A stretch of 64,000 nt of DNA from Luzula sylvatica (GCA_946800325.1 OX326957.1:52633798-52697797); one strand, 5' to 3'. Positions 32,852 through 45,492 are shown, numbered from the stretch's first letter. The notes: generated from the letters alone by a model not told the origin. Translations and numbers: made by a program.

Positions 32852-33886
32852 TGAAGGAAATACAGTTTCATGATCAACCGTAAAAGTGTACACAAGGATA
32901 AACGAATGTAGGCGTACATTCGTGGTCATATCTTTCAGTAGGAAAATCCAATTTGAATGGTTCAAATTGGGTTAGATAGATAATAAGATTATCTACAACC
33001 TTCATATAGAAATATATTTCATATGAACGAAGTATCAGTGTCGTTTCTATGAAATATCGAAAGGGTGCAACAGCATGACATACAGTTAGTAAAATAGTCA
33101 TAACTTTTGTATACTAACTCCAATTGGGCCATACAAAATTGGGTCATGTAGATAATAAGATTATCTATAACTTTCGTGTTGGTTGATTTTCTGTCAGAGG
33201 AATTTACCAATTTCGTATAAACAGAATACTGGACAGATTCATCCAACTTTCTTTGTGAAAGAGTGTATATTGGATATACATGTCTTTTGGCCAATCCTAA
33301 TCCTATGTGATATAAATATGATGTTTCTCTCTCTCTCTCTGGTTAATCTAGATGAGAATTCATTCAGAATATTCCAGAAATATTGAGAGACATCTTTCTA
33401 TTGAGTGAAAGGGTGTAAAGAGAGAGAACCGAGAAAAACAGTTTTTCCGGAGAAGAGAATCAATCGATCAAGCAAGTTCGCCGGTGCATCGTCTAGGCAG
33501 GTGCATTCGCGACCGACGAACTCCGACTCACGGTGGATACAAGTAGAGGAGCGACACTTGTGGCTCTTCGATTGGGATCAACTCGAGGAAGAGAAAGAAC
33601 GGTCAAAGACGGTGGAAGCGCTTGGACATGGAACGCACAGAGACAACTGGAGGAGCGTCAAGACGGTGGGAGACGTGTGGTATGGGACGCACGTGCTAGT
33701 CACCAACGTGACCGGAGAAAGAAGGAAGAGCGATCAACCCTTCGTGCGTGATCAATTTCACGCTGGTAATCGTCTATCCTTCTATTGCATCGTACCCTCG
33801 AAATCATGGCGTGATCTTGAATTTAGGAAACCGGACCGGGCCTTCATATCCGCTGCGCGGGCCCGGAGTCGGGTGAATTCCCAACA
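32852..33886 (+). repeat. Copy B 5' LTR
   Basis: 1,035 bp, TGAAGG...CAACA, homologous to the copy A and C LTRs, with a TATAAATA box near 33310. The 209-codon frame crossing its 3' end is a chance frame in the GC-rich third of the LTR. Confidence 0.85.
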
Positions 33887-34139
33887 GTGGTATCAGAGCG
33901 ATCGCCATCGATTCGAGGGTCGAATCATAGTCGTATATTCGATATACGCACGGGTTATCAAAGTTCGTACCCGTTTGCATGATGATAGATATAGAGATTC
34001 CAATTTCGTTAAAATCACAAGTAGAATTCACTAGAGATCAATCAAAAGTTGATTCAAAGTATCTAGGAATTATCGTGAAAAGGTTTCATGATTTATCGTT
34101 TCAGAAACGAGCGAAAACGGAAGAAACGGCAAAATCTGC

Positions 34140-34935
34140 AGAAAATTAGAATACGAAACAGTGAGTAAAACTATGATAATTTTCAGTGGGAAACTCCAAA
34201 TTGATTGGATCAAATGGGCATAGTTAGATAATGAGATTATATATGACTTTGATACAGAAAGTTTTTTCATTTGAACGAATTATCAGTGTCGTTTTTAATG
34301 AATACCGAAAGGGTGCGACTGTTTGACATACAGAGACTAAAACGTCCGTATATGTCGCAGCGAAACTCCAATTGAGTCCAATCCAATTGGGTTAGTTAGA
34401 TAATAAGATTATCTAGAACTTTCGTTCACGTTTAAAGTCGGTTTGAACAATGTAATATTTTCGTTTCAACAGAATACTGAAAAGGTGTCTGTAGTTTTCT
34501 GGTTGAAAAGGTGTCTATTGGATATACTTACCTTTTCATTTGTCCGTATTTTACTAAAATTGGCCTAATTTTCAGTGGGGGAACTCCAAATTGATTGGAT
34601 CAAATTGGGTTAGTTAGATAATTAGATTATCTATGACTTTGATATAGAAAGTTTTTTCATTTGGACGAATTATCAATGTCGTTTGAATGAAATACCGAAA
34701 GATTGGGACTGTTTGCCATACAGTTAGTAAAACATCCGTAATTTTCGCATCCGAATTCCAATCGTGTCCAATCCACTGGGGTTGGAAATATAATAAGATT
34801 ATATAGAACTTTCGTTCACGTTCAAAGTAGGTTGGAACGATTTAAGATTTTCGTTTCAACAGAATACTGAAGGGGGTGCGAGCGGTTTTCTGTTTGAAAA
34901 GGTGTATATTAGATATACATACCTTTTAGCCTATC
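34140..34935 (+). repeat. LTR-derived modules in the copy B leader
   Basis: Two tandem copies (about 34163-34555 and 34556-34935) of the module that also occurs once in the LTR (compare 12148-12520). Each holds an AACTCCAATTG...GTTAGATAATAAGATTATCTAGAACTTTCG phrase and a terminal GGTGT(A/C)TATTGGATATAC phrase. They occupy the place taken by the AACGG palindromes in copy A. Confidence 0.7.
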
Positions 34936-36339
34936 TTTATCTCTAATCAATTAATTCAATCATACTAGCATATTAGATAATTAATTATTTAGAATAATTA
35001 GTCTCCCTAAATAAATCATACGCATTTAGAAATCTTGTGATATTGATATAATATGATTATGTCACGAATAAAGAAACATGAATGTCATGATCCCTCATAA
35101 TATTTAAGTCATGGAAATGCCTTCCATATTCACAACCACTATGTTCGGTATTACGTCTCACATGGGTTAAGGCCAAAGCCGACATGGGTTATTGTAGTCA
35201 TCAACGGGGTGGCAAGCGTTAAATAGGGACTGATAAGGGTTAAGGCCCAAGCTGACTTATTAGTAGTTTTTTTGAACGATACGTTGAGTATGGTTGTGAT
35301 TTAACCGTTCGAGCCAGTAAGGGGTTAAGGCCAAAGCCGACTTGATTGGAAGTTCGGGGGCATAGATAGGATGCACACACGGAAATGGGATTGTATATGA
35401 TACGATCCATCACCGAAATCCTATAAAGGTTCAAGAGTCGCATATGATGCGATTGGATATAATCCTACCTAAATAGCAAGATCCCACTCGTCTGCCAAAG
35501 CAACTTGTGGGAGGATCGTGATATATGGGTCTTGAGTGTTATGGACTTGGAGTCCCGTATCGGTATGAGAGTTATCGATTCGATAAAAATAACACATTCA
35601 TATATTCATCATGTAAGCATATAGATTAAGTACGCACGGTTAGGATCTTAATCTTCATCATCCGTTTAGAATTATGTTTTCTAGCAACACCAAATATATC
35701 GATGAGATCGATATGATAGATAGCTTTTGGGTCAGAATTACCATAATTAACCTTGATAGTCAAAGAATAGTTCTTAAACTTAAAGAAACGTGTTGGACAC
35801 GGAAACGGTAGATTCAAGGCTCGATATTTTGGCTTTAGAGAAAGCCGGGTTCGATACACTTTAAGAAGGAATCGAACAATATTACGTGCCTTGTGGTGGC
35901 ATGTATAGACGCAGATTTCTCAAAATTGTTTTGAGAATTCGGGTGTATATGAAAGTAAAACGCAACGCGCAAGAAATAGTTTCAAGAGCTAGAGCGCGTT
36001 GAATGGTTCAATGCAGCTCAAAGAGTAGATTAATTCTGAGACGGCTTATGGGTCTTTGATTAACACTCGTGTGTTGATGGTACGAGATTTGATCTTCGTG
36101 ACCGAATATCATATGCATTCGATAGATAAGTTGATCCCGGAATTGCATGAGATGCGATGTAAATTTGAATAGGAGATGCTCGGAGCATCCGAGGAATCCA
36201 ATGCATTGAGATGCATGGATGTCCTTGTAATTCAAGGACGGGATCGAAAGAAATAAATGTCTAAGGGTATTTCGGGAAATTGTTTTCCAAACAGAAAGTT
36301 CGGACAAGGAGTTGTCCAAAATAATGACTCAAAGAACGG

Positions 36340-37398
36340 TGAAATCCGAGGAGGATTAAACCTAGAAGTTGATTGTTTCTTTTGGCGTTGCCGTCATGGC
36401 CATATAAACGAGATACGCGTATCTAGATTCCATATGATGGATTGCTAGAATCAATCGAATTAGATTCAATTGATTAAACGCGATACTTATTTATTAGGCA
36501 AGACGACAAAGGGCATAATTCTCCAAAGGTTGGAGAAAGATCCAATGAATTATTGGAAATTACATTTAGATGTAAATGTTCCGATAAATTCCGAAGCAAG
36601 AGGAGGCTATCGGTATTTTGTTACGTTTACGGATGATTAAAGTAGATATGATAATATCTATTTAATGCATGCCGAAACAGAGACTTTTGAAAGGTTCAAA
36701 GAGTTTCAAAAACAAAATACAAAATCGACTAAGCAAGAAAATCAAAGCCCTTTGATAGGATCGAGGAGGCGAGTATTTGAGCTACGCATTTCGATAGGAT
36801 CGAATAGGCGATATTTGAGTTATGAGTATTGATGATCATTTATGATTGTGGAATCGTTTCACGATTACTTTTATTCGGAACATTGAGATGTGACCGAAAA
36901 GAGGAAATGAACGCATGTTGGACATGGTTCGACAAATGATAAGTCAAACGAATCTCCCAAAAATGTTTTGGGGATACGCCCTTGAGATAGCGGCCCTAAT
37001 GATTGGTTGCATATAAGATATGGACCATAAACCTTCTAATCGGTACAAAAGACGCCATATGAGATATGGATCGGAATGGTTCCGAAGTTGTCATTTATAC
37101 AGATTTGAGGATGTGAGTATATTTCGAAATTTGTTTCGATTAAACTCAATCCCAAATCTGAAAATTGTTCGTTTATGATATGTCCTTAAGGAAACTAAAG
37201 GGTATTAGTTCTAACGTCCCGACGAAAATGAGATTTTCGTGGCTCGAAGAGATGCCTTCTTAGAGGAGGACCGAATGCGCACAAGTTTGGAACTTGATGT
37301 CGCTTATCTCTATGAGGGCTAGTGGGAGTATAATAAATCTCGAAAGAGTTCGAGATCTGGAAAATGAACATACGAGTCGAACACACAAATGAATTTAG
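36340..37398 (+). pseudogene. Copy B copia pol remnant (GAG-pre-integrase and integrase)
   Basis: GAG-pre-integrase signature near 36380-36430 (GHINEIRVSRFH) and integrase near 36600-36740 (GGYRYFVTFTDD, TAA, SRYDNIYLMHAETE). The TAA at 36638-36640 is at the same codon as in copies A and C. The remnant stops at the deletion junction near 37398. Confidence 0.8.
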
Positions 37399-37399
37399 G

Positions 37400-37897
37400 G
37401 ACATCTTTCTATTGAGTGAAAGGGTGTAAAGAGAGAGAACCGAGAAAAATAGTTTCTCCGGAGAAGAGAATCAATCGATCAAGCAATTTCGCCGGTGCAT
37501 CGTCTAGGCAGGTGCATCCGCGACCGACGAACTCCGACTCACGGTGGATACAAGTAGAGGAGCGACACTTGTGGCTCTTCGATTGTGATCAACTCGAGGA
37601 AGAGAAAGAACGGTCAAAGACGGTGGAAGTGCTTGGACGTGGAACGCACAGAGACAACCGGAGGAGCGTCATGACGGTGGGAGACGTGTGGTATGGGACG
37701 CACGTGCTAGTCACCAACGTGACCGGAGAAAGAAGGAAGAGCGATCAACCCTTCGTGCGTGATCAATTTCACGCTGGTAATCGTCTATCCTTCTATTGCA
37801 TCGTACCCTCGAAATCATGACGTGATCTTGGATTTAGGGAACCGGATCGGGCCTTCATATCCGCTGCGCGGGCCCTGAGTCAGGTGAATTCCCAACA
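37400..37897 (+). repeat. Copy B 3' LTR, 5'-truncated
   Basis: The last 498 bp of the LTR, at a constant offset of 4,011 from 33389-33886, followed by TGTAA. Confidence 0.85.
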
Positions 37898-37902
37898 TGT
37901 AA

Positions 37903-37985
37903 ATCCTCCTAAACACTAAATCCCAAACCTTAAAACCTAACATATGAACTCTAGGTCCTAAACACTAAATCCTAAACTCTAACTC
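37903..37985. repeat. Degenerate telomere-like repeats
   Basis: Variants of CCTAAAC/CACTAAAT (for example CCTAAACACTAAATCC) fill this short stretch at the right border of copy B. It could be a diverged interstitial telomeric repeat or merely similar AT-rich satellite. Confidence 0.45.
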
Positions 37986-38064
37986 CAGAACTATAAATAC
38001 GAAATACAAAATACGAATACGCAATGCAAATACCAATACAAGTACAAAAAAAATATATTAACAC

Positions 38065-38963
38065 CAATGTTTTAAATTGCGATATTGCGGTCCATTGCGG
38101 TCGGGTCTTTTTTGCAGCGGATTGCGTTTGCGGGCGCAATTGCGGCGCAATAACCTTATTGAGGACAGTCGTTGCGATAAAAAATTATGTAAAAATAATA
38201 GTTTGTTTAAATATATTTTTCAGAATATTTTTTATCACCAATAATATCATAAAATTTTCTTTATAATTTTCTTCTAAAAAGAAAAAAAAAGTTGATTGTC
38301 CATGAACTTTTTCAATGTAAATAAAAGTTGATCATAAAATTTCCATTAAAATAGAAATTATACAGGATCTTTGGAATTGTATTTTGTTGAAGAATTTTTT
38401 GTCGACATCCTAAAAATATCAAAACACTATAACTCAAATTTTAAATCTAAACATCAATGAAATACAATAAAAATTACTAAATTCATACTTTTATAGATGA
38501 AAATGACACATTTTATAAGTTATATACGTTATGAGCATATTTTATCAAATATTTTGGTAATAAAACATGGAAACTAAGTATTAAATAATCACAAAATTTA
38601 TGTTATAATATTTATATTAAATAATTCTCGATAAAATTACTTTAACGTGTATTTTGTGTTTAATTTAGGGTAAAAGACAAAATTTCACAAATTCAAGCCC
38701 ATCACTGCATTCCTCTCTTCGAGATGAGCGATTTCGATATAAATTTCATGTAATTTGGTGGAAGGATGAGAAAATTACAACGATTTGAATATTATCCTCA
38801 ATATCATCCGATATATCCGCAATATTACCGATATCTCGCCGATATCTCGCCACAATTTCCGCAATATCGGAAAAACGCTATATGCCGCAATATTTCGTTG
38901 CGAAATTGCGATTCTAAATCCCAGGCCGCAATATCCGCAATATCGCCGCAATTTTAAACACTG
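38065..38963. mobile_element. hAT-like MITE, GCAAT family, long form
   Basis: 899 bp. The left end CAATGTTTTAAATTGCGATA and the right end ...GCAATTTTAAACACTG form an imperfect inverted repeat of about 25 bp. The flanks ATTAACAC (38057-38064) and ATTAATAC (38964-38971) match at 7 of 8 positions. Subterminal GCAATATC/GATATTGC motifs are abundant. There is no transposase. Confidence 0.75.
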
Positions 38964-39136
38964 ATTAATACCCATATAAACCAGAACACAAATATGAAAT
39001 ACGAAATATGAATTATGTAATACGGAGTATGAACTACGAATACAAAAGAGATAAACAAACACCAATACCAAAAACAATACGAATTATGAAAGATGAAATA
39101 AGAATTATGAATTATGAATTATCATGTACAAAATAC

Positions 39137-39331
39137 CAGTGATTTAAATTGCGGCGCAATTACGCCACCATAGCGCAAATCGCAACAAATATTTACAAAA
39201 CGCAATACCGCAACGTACTAAATAGGGCCACTCTATGCCGCAATATCGCCGCAATATCGCGCAATATCGGTAATCCTTTGTAAATTACAGTCCAAACGCA
39301 ATGGACCGCTATATCGTAATTTAAAACATTG
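39137..39331. mobile_element. hAT-like MITE, GCAAT family, short form
   Basis: 195 bp with ends CAGTGATTTAAATTGCG and ATTTAAAACATTG and the perfect 8-bp TSD CAAAATAC at 39129-39136 and 39332-39339. The termini match those of the 899-bp element, so it is probably a shorter member of the same family. Confidence 0.85.
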
Positions 39332-39760
39332 CAAAATACGAAATGTGAAATATGAATACGAATAATAATATGAATACAATTACGAATACGAATACGAAAA
39401 ATAAATCGCAGTGTCCATACCGATAGCAATAGCAATACGAACTACGAAATAAAAATACAAAAATATAAATATAAATACAAATGAAAATACAAATACAAAT
39501 ACAAATATATAAGCAAAATACGAATACAAAATACAAATACGTACTAAAAATACTAGATACGTATACAAATATGATTACCAATACAAATACAAAGTACGAA
39601 TATGACAATAAATATAATAACGAAAATGAAAAACAAATATAAATACCAATCTCAATATGAAGTGCGAAAAAAATACAAATACGAATATGAATACGTAAAC
39701 GAAATATGAATACAAGTACGAATACCAAATACATTTACATAATACAAATATATTTCCCTA

Positions 39761-40810
39761 ATTGAATCGGGTACGTTGAATTAGAATATTCTGTTTTTAT
39801 TGAAAATATGCTATTTTGAATGGGAATATACTGTTTTACACCCTGAATTATGTCTAAATATATAAAAAAAAACTTCAAGTACGTTTAATTGCAATATTAG
39901 GAACAGTAATTGATCCGATGAAAAAACGCACCGCTAAATCATCTCAAGGCATCCCTCTTAGCGGAATTGGGTATGTCGAATTAAAATATTATGCTTTTGT
40001 TGAAAATATACTATTTTGAATGGGAGTATACTATTTAGAGGAGGAAGTATTGGAAGAAGCTAAAAGGGCAATTTTAGAAGATGGCAATTATTTCATATTG
40101 TTTGAGAAGTTAAACCCGTCTTGCCCATTCAATTCTTTTCGGTAAATCCATATAAAAATGAAAAATAATTTATTTTTCATAAATTATTATTAAAAGTAAA
40201 CAAAAAATAGATAATTATTATTAAAACTTATTTTTTTAATATTTTTTTTAATTTAATTATAATGAAGAGGGTTGAATCTTTCAAGAATTATTTATAATAA
40301 AGCTTCTCTTATTACAAAAAACTGTATATAAACAAAACAAAATTGATTTTTTTATTTTGATGTGAAACAGTCCAAAATTCGAGTACAAACCGCAAAACGG
40401 TGAGGAATGAAAGCAAATTTCAAGGAGACAGGTATAAGAATATGCCCATTTTGTTTCATCCTATAAAATGTTGTTCTCAGGTACTTAAATTAAATTAAAA
40501 TTAAATTATATATTTATAATATCAATTTTAGTTTAAAATGGTATATTTGATTTATTAAATTTTATTTTTATAATACCATTTTTAGTTTAAAATGATATAT
40601 TTGTCTTGAGTGTAAGTTTTAGTTTGTACATTTGGATGAGTAAATTTTCATTTATTGAGTTCTGAAAATGACACTTGGGAAGTTGAATTGTTATCCATGC
40701 ACACAAAAATATTTGAAATTGATAACATTGATGTCTTCCTGTATTTTTATTCTTTTCGGATGGTAAATCAAATGTCAAATGCCAATATCTCACAAATTTA
40801 TCAGACTTCA
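39761..40810. other. Intergenic, no gene recognised
   Basis: AT-rich. A phrase of about 80 bp (GAATCGGGTACGTTGAATTA... through GAATGGGAATATACT) recurs about 200 bp later (39960-40040), a decayed direct repeat. Nothing coding was recognised. Confidence 0.5.
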
Positions 40811-40817
40811 TTATAAA

Positions 40818-42175
40818 CTAGCTTTATCCCCGCGCAATTGTGCGGGACAACATATCTATTTTTTTATATTTTTTTATATAATTATTTAAATAGAATTAAC
40901 TCGTGTGCGAATTAACGTGCGTGTCTTTGAACTAAATTAATGTAATCATGACATATTTGCAAATATCATGATGTCAATAGATGCATATATTCTTGAAATT
41001 TGTCTATCACAGATATTATTTTCTGATATAATTTGTACAAATAACATTTGTTCAGGTGCTTTTAAAATCGATTAATATAATCAGGACATATTCGCAAATA
41101 TATTTGATGTCAATAGATGCATTATAGTTACGGTTTATTAAAGGATCACAATGTGTCATATGGATACAACGGGCAAATGACAAAAAAACTCGCATAAATT
41201 TGAGGTTACAAAATTTCATATATACTGAGCAAATACAAAAAAAAATGAAATGCAAAAAAAGGACCAAAGTGTAAAAAGGAAAAAAATTGAGTAAAAAGGA
41301 AAATTAAATTTTTTTTTTTAACTTACGAAATTGCATACATAACCTTGCCTAATGAGCAATAAAAAAATGGAAAATAAGAAAAAATGTAAAAAATGACCAA
41401 AATATAAAAAAAGATCAAAATGTAAAAAAGGACTAAAATAAAAAATAAGAAAAAAGGATCAAAATGTAAAAAGGGACGAAATGTAAATAAACCAAAAAAA
41501 AACTAAAAACTAAAATAGATAGAATTAACTCGTGTGCAAATTAACACGCGTGCGTTTGAACTAAATTAATCTAATCATGACATATTTGCAAATATCATGA
41601 TGTCAATAGATGCATAAGATTCATGAAATTTGTCTATCACAGATATTATTTTCTGATATAATTTGTACAAATAGCATTTGTTCAGGTGCTTTTAAAATCG
41701 ATTAATATAACCAGGACATATTCAAAAATATATTTGATGTCAATATATGCATTATATTTACGGTTCATTAAAGGATCACAATGTGCCATATGGATACAAC
41801 GGGTAAATGACAAAAAAATTCGCATATATTTGAGGTTACAAAATTTCATATATACCCGTGCAAAATGAGCAAATACAAAAAAAATTTAAAACCAAAAAAA
41901 AACCAAAATGTAAAAAGAAAAAAATGAGTAGAAAGGAAAATTACAAAAAAAATTTGAACTTACAAAATTGCATACATAACCCTGCCTAATGAGCAAATTA
42001 AAAAAATGAACAATAAGAAAAAATGATCAAAATGTAAAAAAGGACCAAAATATCAAAAAAAATATCAAAACGTAAAAAAGAACCAAAATATAAAATAGGA
42101 AAAAATGATCAAAATGTAAAAAAAAGACCAAAATGTAAATAAACTAAAAAAAAAGACTAAAATATAAAATAGATG
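40818..42175 (-). mobile_element. Possible Helitron (3' end) with internal 0.63-kb tandem duplication
   Basis: Read on the minus strand, the left border shows a GC-rich imperfect hairpin (CCCGCACAATTGCGCGGG) followed 6 bases later by CTAG and a flanking T, the structure of a Helitron 3' end. No matching 5' TC end was fixed, so the right border is a guess. Inside, a unit of about 629 bp starting TAGAATTAACTCGTGTGC is duplicated in tandem (40891-41519 and 41520-42170), with A-rich ACCAAAATGTAAAA spacers. No Rep/helicase gene is present. Confidence 0.45.
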
Positions 42176-42731
42176 ACATGACCTCATGTATGATCAAATG
42201 TATGATCAAGAATTTTGTTTACTTTATACTTATTATTAATTAAAATTTAATAACATTAATTAAAATTTATACATATAGGTGACGTCGAGCAAGGAGGAGG
42301 TCCCAATTTTTTTTGATTTATACGTAACATTAATAATTCCATGTGTACTACTTCTACTATATAAATTGGGACTTTAAATCCTATAAACTGGACACTGGGA
42401 ATCATGCCAATCGAACCTTCTTATTTTCTAAATTTCGCGCATGCTAATATTACAAAAAAGCAATTTATTTATGCTGGCCGCTGTTAACAGGACTAAGACT
42501 GACAGCCTTTCCTCCATGCGAGGAATTCGTATTCTGTATGCAGAATTTGTATGTCTAGGTTATTATATAACTCATTATTATAAACTTTGTTATGTTAGCT
42601 TTTTTTTAATCAATTATCTCAGGTCTTATAATAGAGGTATATCAAAAGCTGCCACATTAGATCTATTTGTGTCTTTTATAAAAATAGGCTTCTCCATCTT
42701 CCCGTTTCACTCCAAATTTTGCATCCTTGTA

Positions 42732-44502
42732 ATGGTTATCAAGTTTCTCTTTGTTTGTCTTTTATTCTTTAACAATGGAGCTGTTGGTACGGGATTGTTC
42801 AAGGTGAAGACGATAGACAAAGAGTATCGTAACAATATTCATTATATGAGGAATTACGATTCGAAACGGCATGCAAGATTTCTTCCGAGTGTTGATTTAC
42901 CAATCGGTGGTAACTTGGGTTATTCCGGGTAAGAAATTATTTCTTGTTAGTCACCAATATTTACTCAATTAGTTCTCTTCACGTCTAAATATGTGTTCTG
43001 ATTTATTGAGAAAAAGCTAAGATGTATGAGTTCTAATTGTAACCATAGAGAAATGACCTCTATGCTCTAAAACTGTTGACTCATCTCAATTAAATTCATT
43101 GCTTCTTGAAAACAAATTAATTTTATTTTTTATACATAATTTTCATAATTTATTTTGCTGAGATTGGCATCGGTATTCCCGAAAAAAATATATTCACGGG
43201 AAGTAATGCACTCTGGCTAAATTGCATTCCATGCGCTGGTTGTCCTACGGAAAGCGATTTGGGGGTATTATAATATTTTTCTTATATAATATATATTCAC
43301 TTTAGTGTCATATAGTAATAAAACAATAAATAAATAATTTACATTTTGTTGAGATCTAGATTAAACTTACATGGTACGACCCAAATGGATCACAAAGTGG
43401 AAAACCGGTTATGTGCCATGATAGGTTTTGCAAAGCCGTTCATGTAAGTTCATTTCAAACCTGCCTACCGAATAAGCCTCGTGACTACAAAATGTCTTAT
43501 GAGGACGGTACCTTCTCTGTTGGTCATTATGTATCTGATACTTTACACTATGACCGAGTTGCGGGAGATTTGGTCATTGAACATGTCAATGCGACCATCA
43601 AATTCGAGTAATGCATTGCTTTTGCTGATATTTTAAATTATGAGAGATATCACGGACATCCTAGAAAAAACTCGAGGGTGTACATGATATTTTGATTTGC
43701 TAGGCATGTTAATTTTTTTTGTTTATGAGACAGGTATGGTACCCAGCAGGGTGGTTCTTGGAATTCGCCTATCGGAGCCATAGATGGAATAATTCGTTTC
43801 GGCAAATATAGCGAGTTTGTGTTGTTTCAACTCGTTGCGTTAGGAAAAGTAAAGAGAATATTCTCGCATTATTTGGATAGAGTCGGCGGAGGAGGTATAT
43901 TTGTTATAGGGGAGGTCGTAGAAGCTAAAATGAATACTACTCTTTTGATTCCAGGGTACAAAAATCAAATTTAAAATTGAGCGTATATTTTAATGATATA
44001 AATATATTTTATTTTTCTAAATATAGGCCGTATTATAATGTTAATGTGACGGAGATTGATGTTGAGGGTTCCATGATTCAAATACGGAGGCAATTTTCCA
44101 CAATTGTTGATAGTGGTACCACTCTAGTGCATCTCCCAGAGGTGATTTATAGTGCGATTACGAATAAGGTATGTGAAAATTTTAATTTATGTATTGTTGT
44201 TAATATCAATATCAATATAAATATCGTATCCAAAGATACGAATTTTACTCGCCTCCACGACATTCCTAATTGTGAAAATGTACTTCGAACCTTGAATATA
44301 TTTTTTATGTATTTATAGGTATTCGAGAAACATCATGGTATTCATTTGGATCAATATCATGATATGATACATTTTCCATACAACGGCATGTGAGTATTAC
44401 TTTAAAATTAAACATAATCCCCATGAGTGTTACATTTTTCAACTAAATTTATGTTTTTTATGTGCATTCATTTTATATTTTTTGCAGTTTGTACAATGAT
44501 TT
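42732..44502 (+). pseudogene. ASPR-type aspartic protease (A1 family), 5' part, exons 1 to 7
   Basis: Exon 1 (42732-42928) encodes a signal-peptide-like MVIKFLFVCLLFF followed by a propeptide ending in VDLPIGGN. Exon 2 (within about 43145-43264) has EIGIGIPEKN and WLNCIPCAGCP. Exons 3 (43360-43607), 4 (43734-43955), 5 (44027-44168) and 6 (44319-44389) follow, with good GT/AG borders and phases for 3-6. Exon 7 starts near 44490 and is cut by copia copy C at 44502. The family is secreted or GPI-anchored pepsin-like proteases. The second catalytic motif DSGT is intact (Asp at 44109). The first, DTGS, is damaged: a short deletion leaves FTGSN and removes the Asp. Exon 2 has no AG acceptor where homology starts, and exon 6 to 7 appears out of frame. 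A decayed gene is the best reading. Confidence 0.8.
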
Positions 44503-45492
44503 TGAAGGAAATATAGTTTCAGGATCAACCGTAAAAGTGTACACAAGGATAAACGAATGTAGTCGTACATTTGTGGCCATAACTGTCAGTGGGAAAATCC
44601 GATTTGAATGGTTCAAATTGGGTTAGATAGATAATTAGATTATCTATAACCTTCATGTTGAAATATATTTCATATGAACGAAGTATTAGTGTCGTTTATT
44701 TGAAATACCGAAAGGGTGCAACAATATGACATACAGTTAGTAAAACAGTCATAACTTTTGCATACGAGCTCCAATTGGGCTGGGCCAAATTGGGTTGTGT
44801 AGATAATTAGATTATCTACAACTTTCATGTTGGGTGATTTTCTGTATGAGAAATTTACCAATTTCGAAATGACAGAATACTGACCAGGTTCATGCAGTTT
44901 TCTGTGTGAGAGGGTGTATATTGGATATACATGCCTTTTGGCTAATCCTGATCCTATTAGGTATAAATAGGATACTTTCTCTCTCATCACTATGCAAGTT
45001 AATGCAATCTTATTCAGAATATTCAGGAGATTTTCCAGAATAATTGAGATACAACTTTCTATTGAGTGAAAGGGTGTAAAGAGAGATAACCGAGAAAAGG
45101 AGTTTTCTCGGTGTAGAGAATCAAACGATCGAGCAAGTTCGCCGGTGCATCGTCTAGGCAGGTGCATCCGCGACCGACGTCTTGCGACTCACGGTGGATA
45201 CAAGTAGAGGAGCGACAATTGTGGCTCTTAGATTGTGATCGACCCAAGGAGTGAGAAGACGGCCAACGAACGGTGAAAGACGCGTGGTATGGGACGCGCG
45301 GATTGTCACCAACGTGACAGGAGATAGAAGGCGGCGATCAACCCTTCGTGCATGATCAATTTCACACTGGTATAGATCTATCCTTCTAATTGCATCGTAC
45401 CCACGAAGTCGTGGCGTGATCTCGGGAATCGGGGAATCGGACCGGGCCTTCATTCCGCTGCGCGGGCCCGGGGTCGAGGATATTCTCCTTCA
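44503..45492 (+). repeat. Copy C 5' LTR
   Basis: 990 bp, TGAAGG...CTTCA, with a TATAAATA box near 44962. It is homologous to the copy A and B LTRs. Confidence 0.9.

Larger units (their letters stand above)
32852..37897 (+). mobile_element. Ty1/copia element, copy B (internally deleted)
   Basis: Same family as copies A and C. TSD TGTAA at 32847-32851 and 37898-37902. The 5' LTR is 32852-33886 (1,035 bp) and the PBS TGGTATCAGAGC is at 33888-33899. The interior follows copy A up to its position of about 16370, then jumps at about 37399 directly into the middle of the 3' LTR, of which only the last 498 bp (37400-37897) remain. Reverse transcriptase, RNase H, PPT and the start of the 3' LTR are therefore gone. 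The intact TSD shows the deletion came after insertion or was present in the inserting DNA. Confidence 0.88.
37985..39760. repeat. AATAC-type minisatellite with two MITE insertions
   Basis: Irregular iterations of (A)AATACGAATAC/ATGAAATACG at about 37985-38056, 38972-39128 and 39340-39740, interrupted by the elements at 38065-38963 and 39137-39331. The long minus-strand frame rich in Phe, Val and Ile here is produced by the repeat. Confidence 0.75.

Noticed and set aside
33405..34034. 209-codon open frame spanning the 3' end of the copy B LTR and the PBS
   Set aside because: It lies in LTR and leader sequence shared with copies A and C, where the frame is broken. No domain, and it crosses the LTR border.
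39321..39734. 137-codon minus-strand hydrophobic frame
   Set aside because: Made of Phe/Val/Ile/Tyr from the AATAC minisatellite read in reverse; not a membrane protein.
42353..42368. Possible Helitron 5' end (TCTACTATATAAAT)
   Set aside because: The preceding base is T rather than the A expected at a Helitron target, the orientation does not match the 40818 terminus, and the motif may simply be the TATA box of the protease gene.
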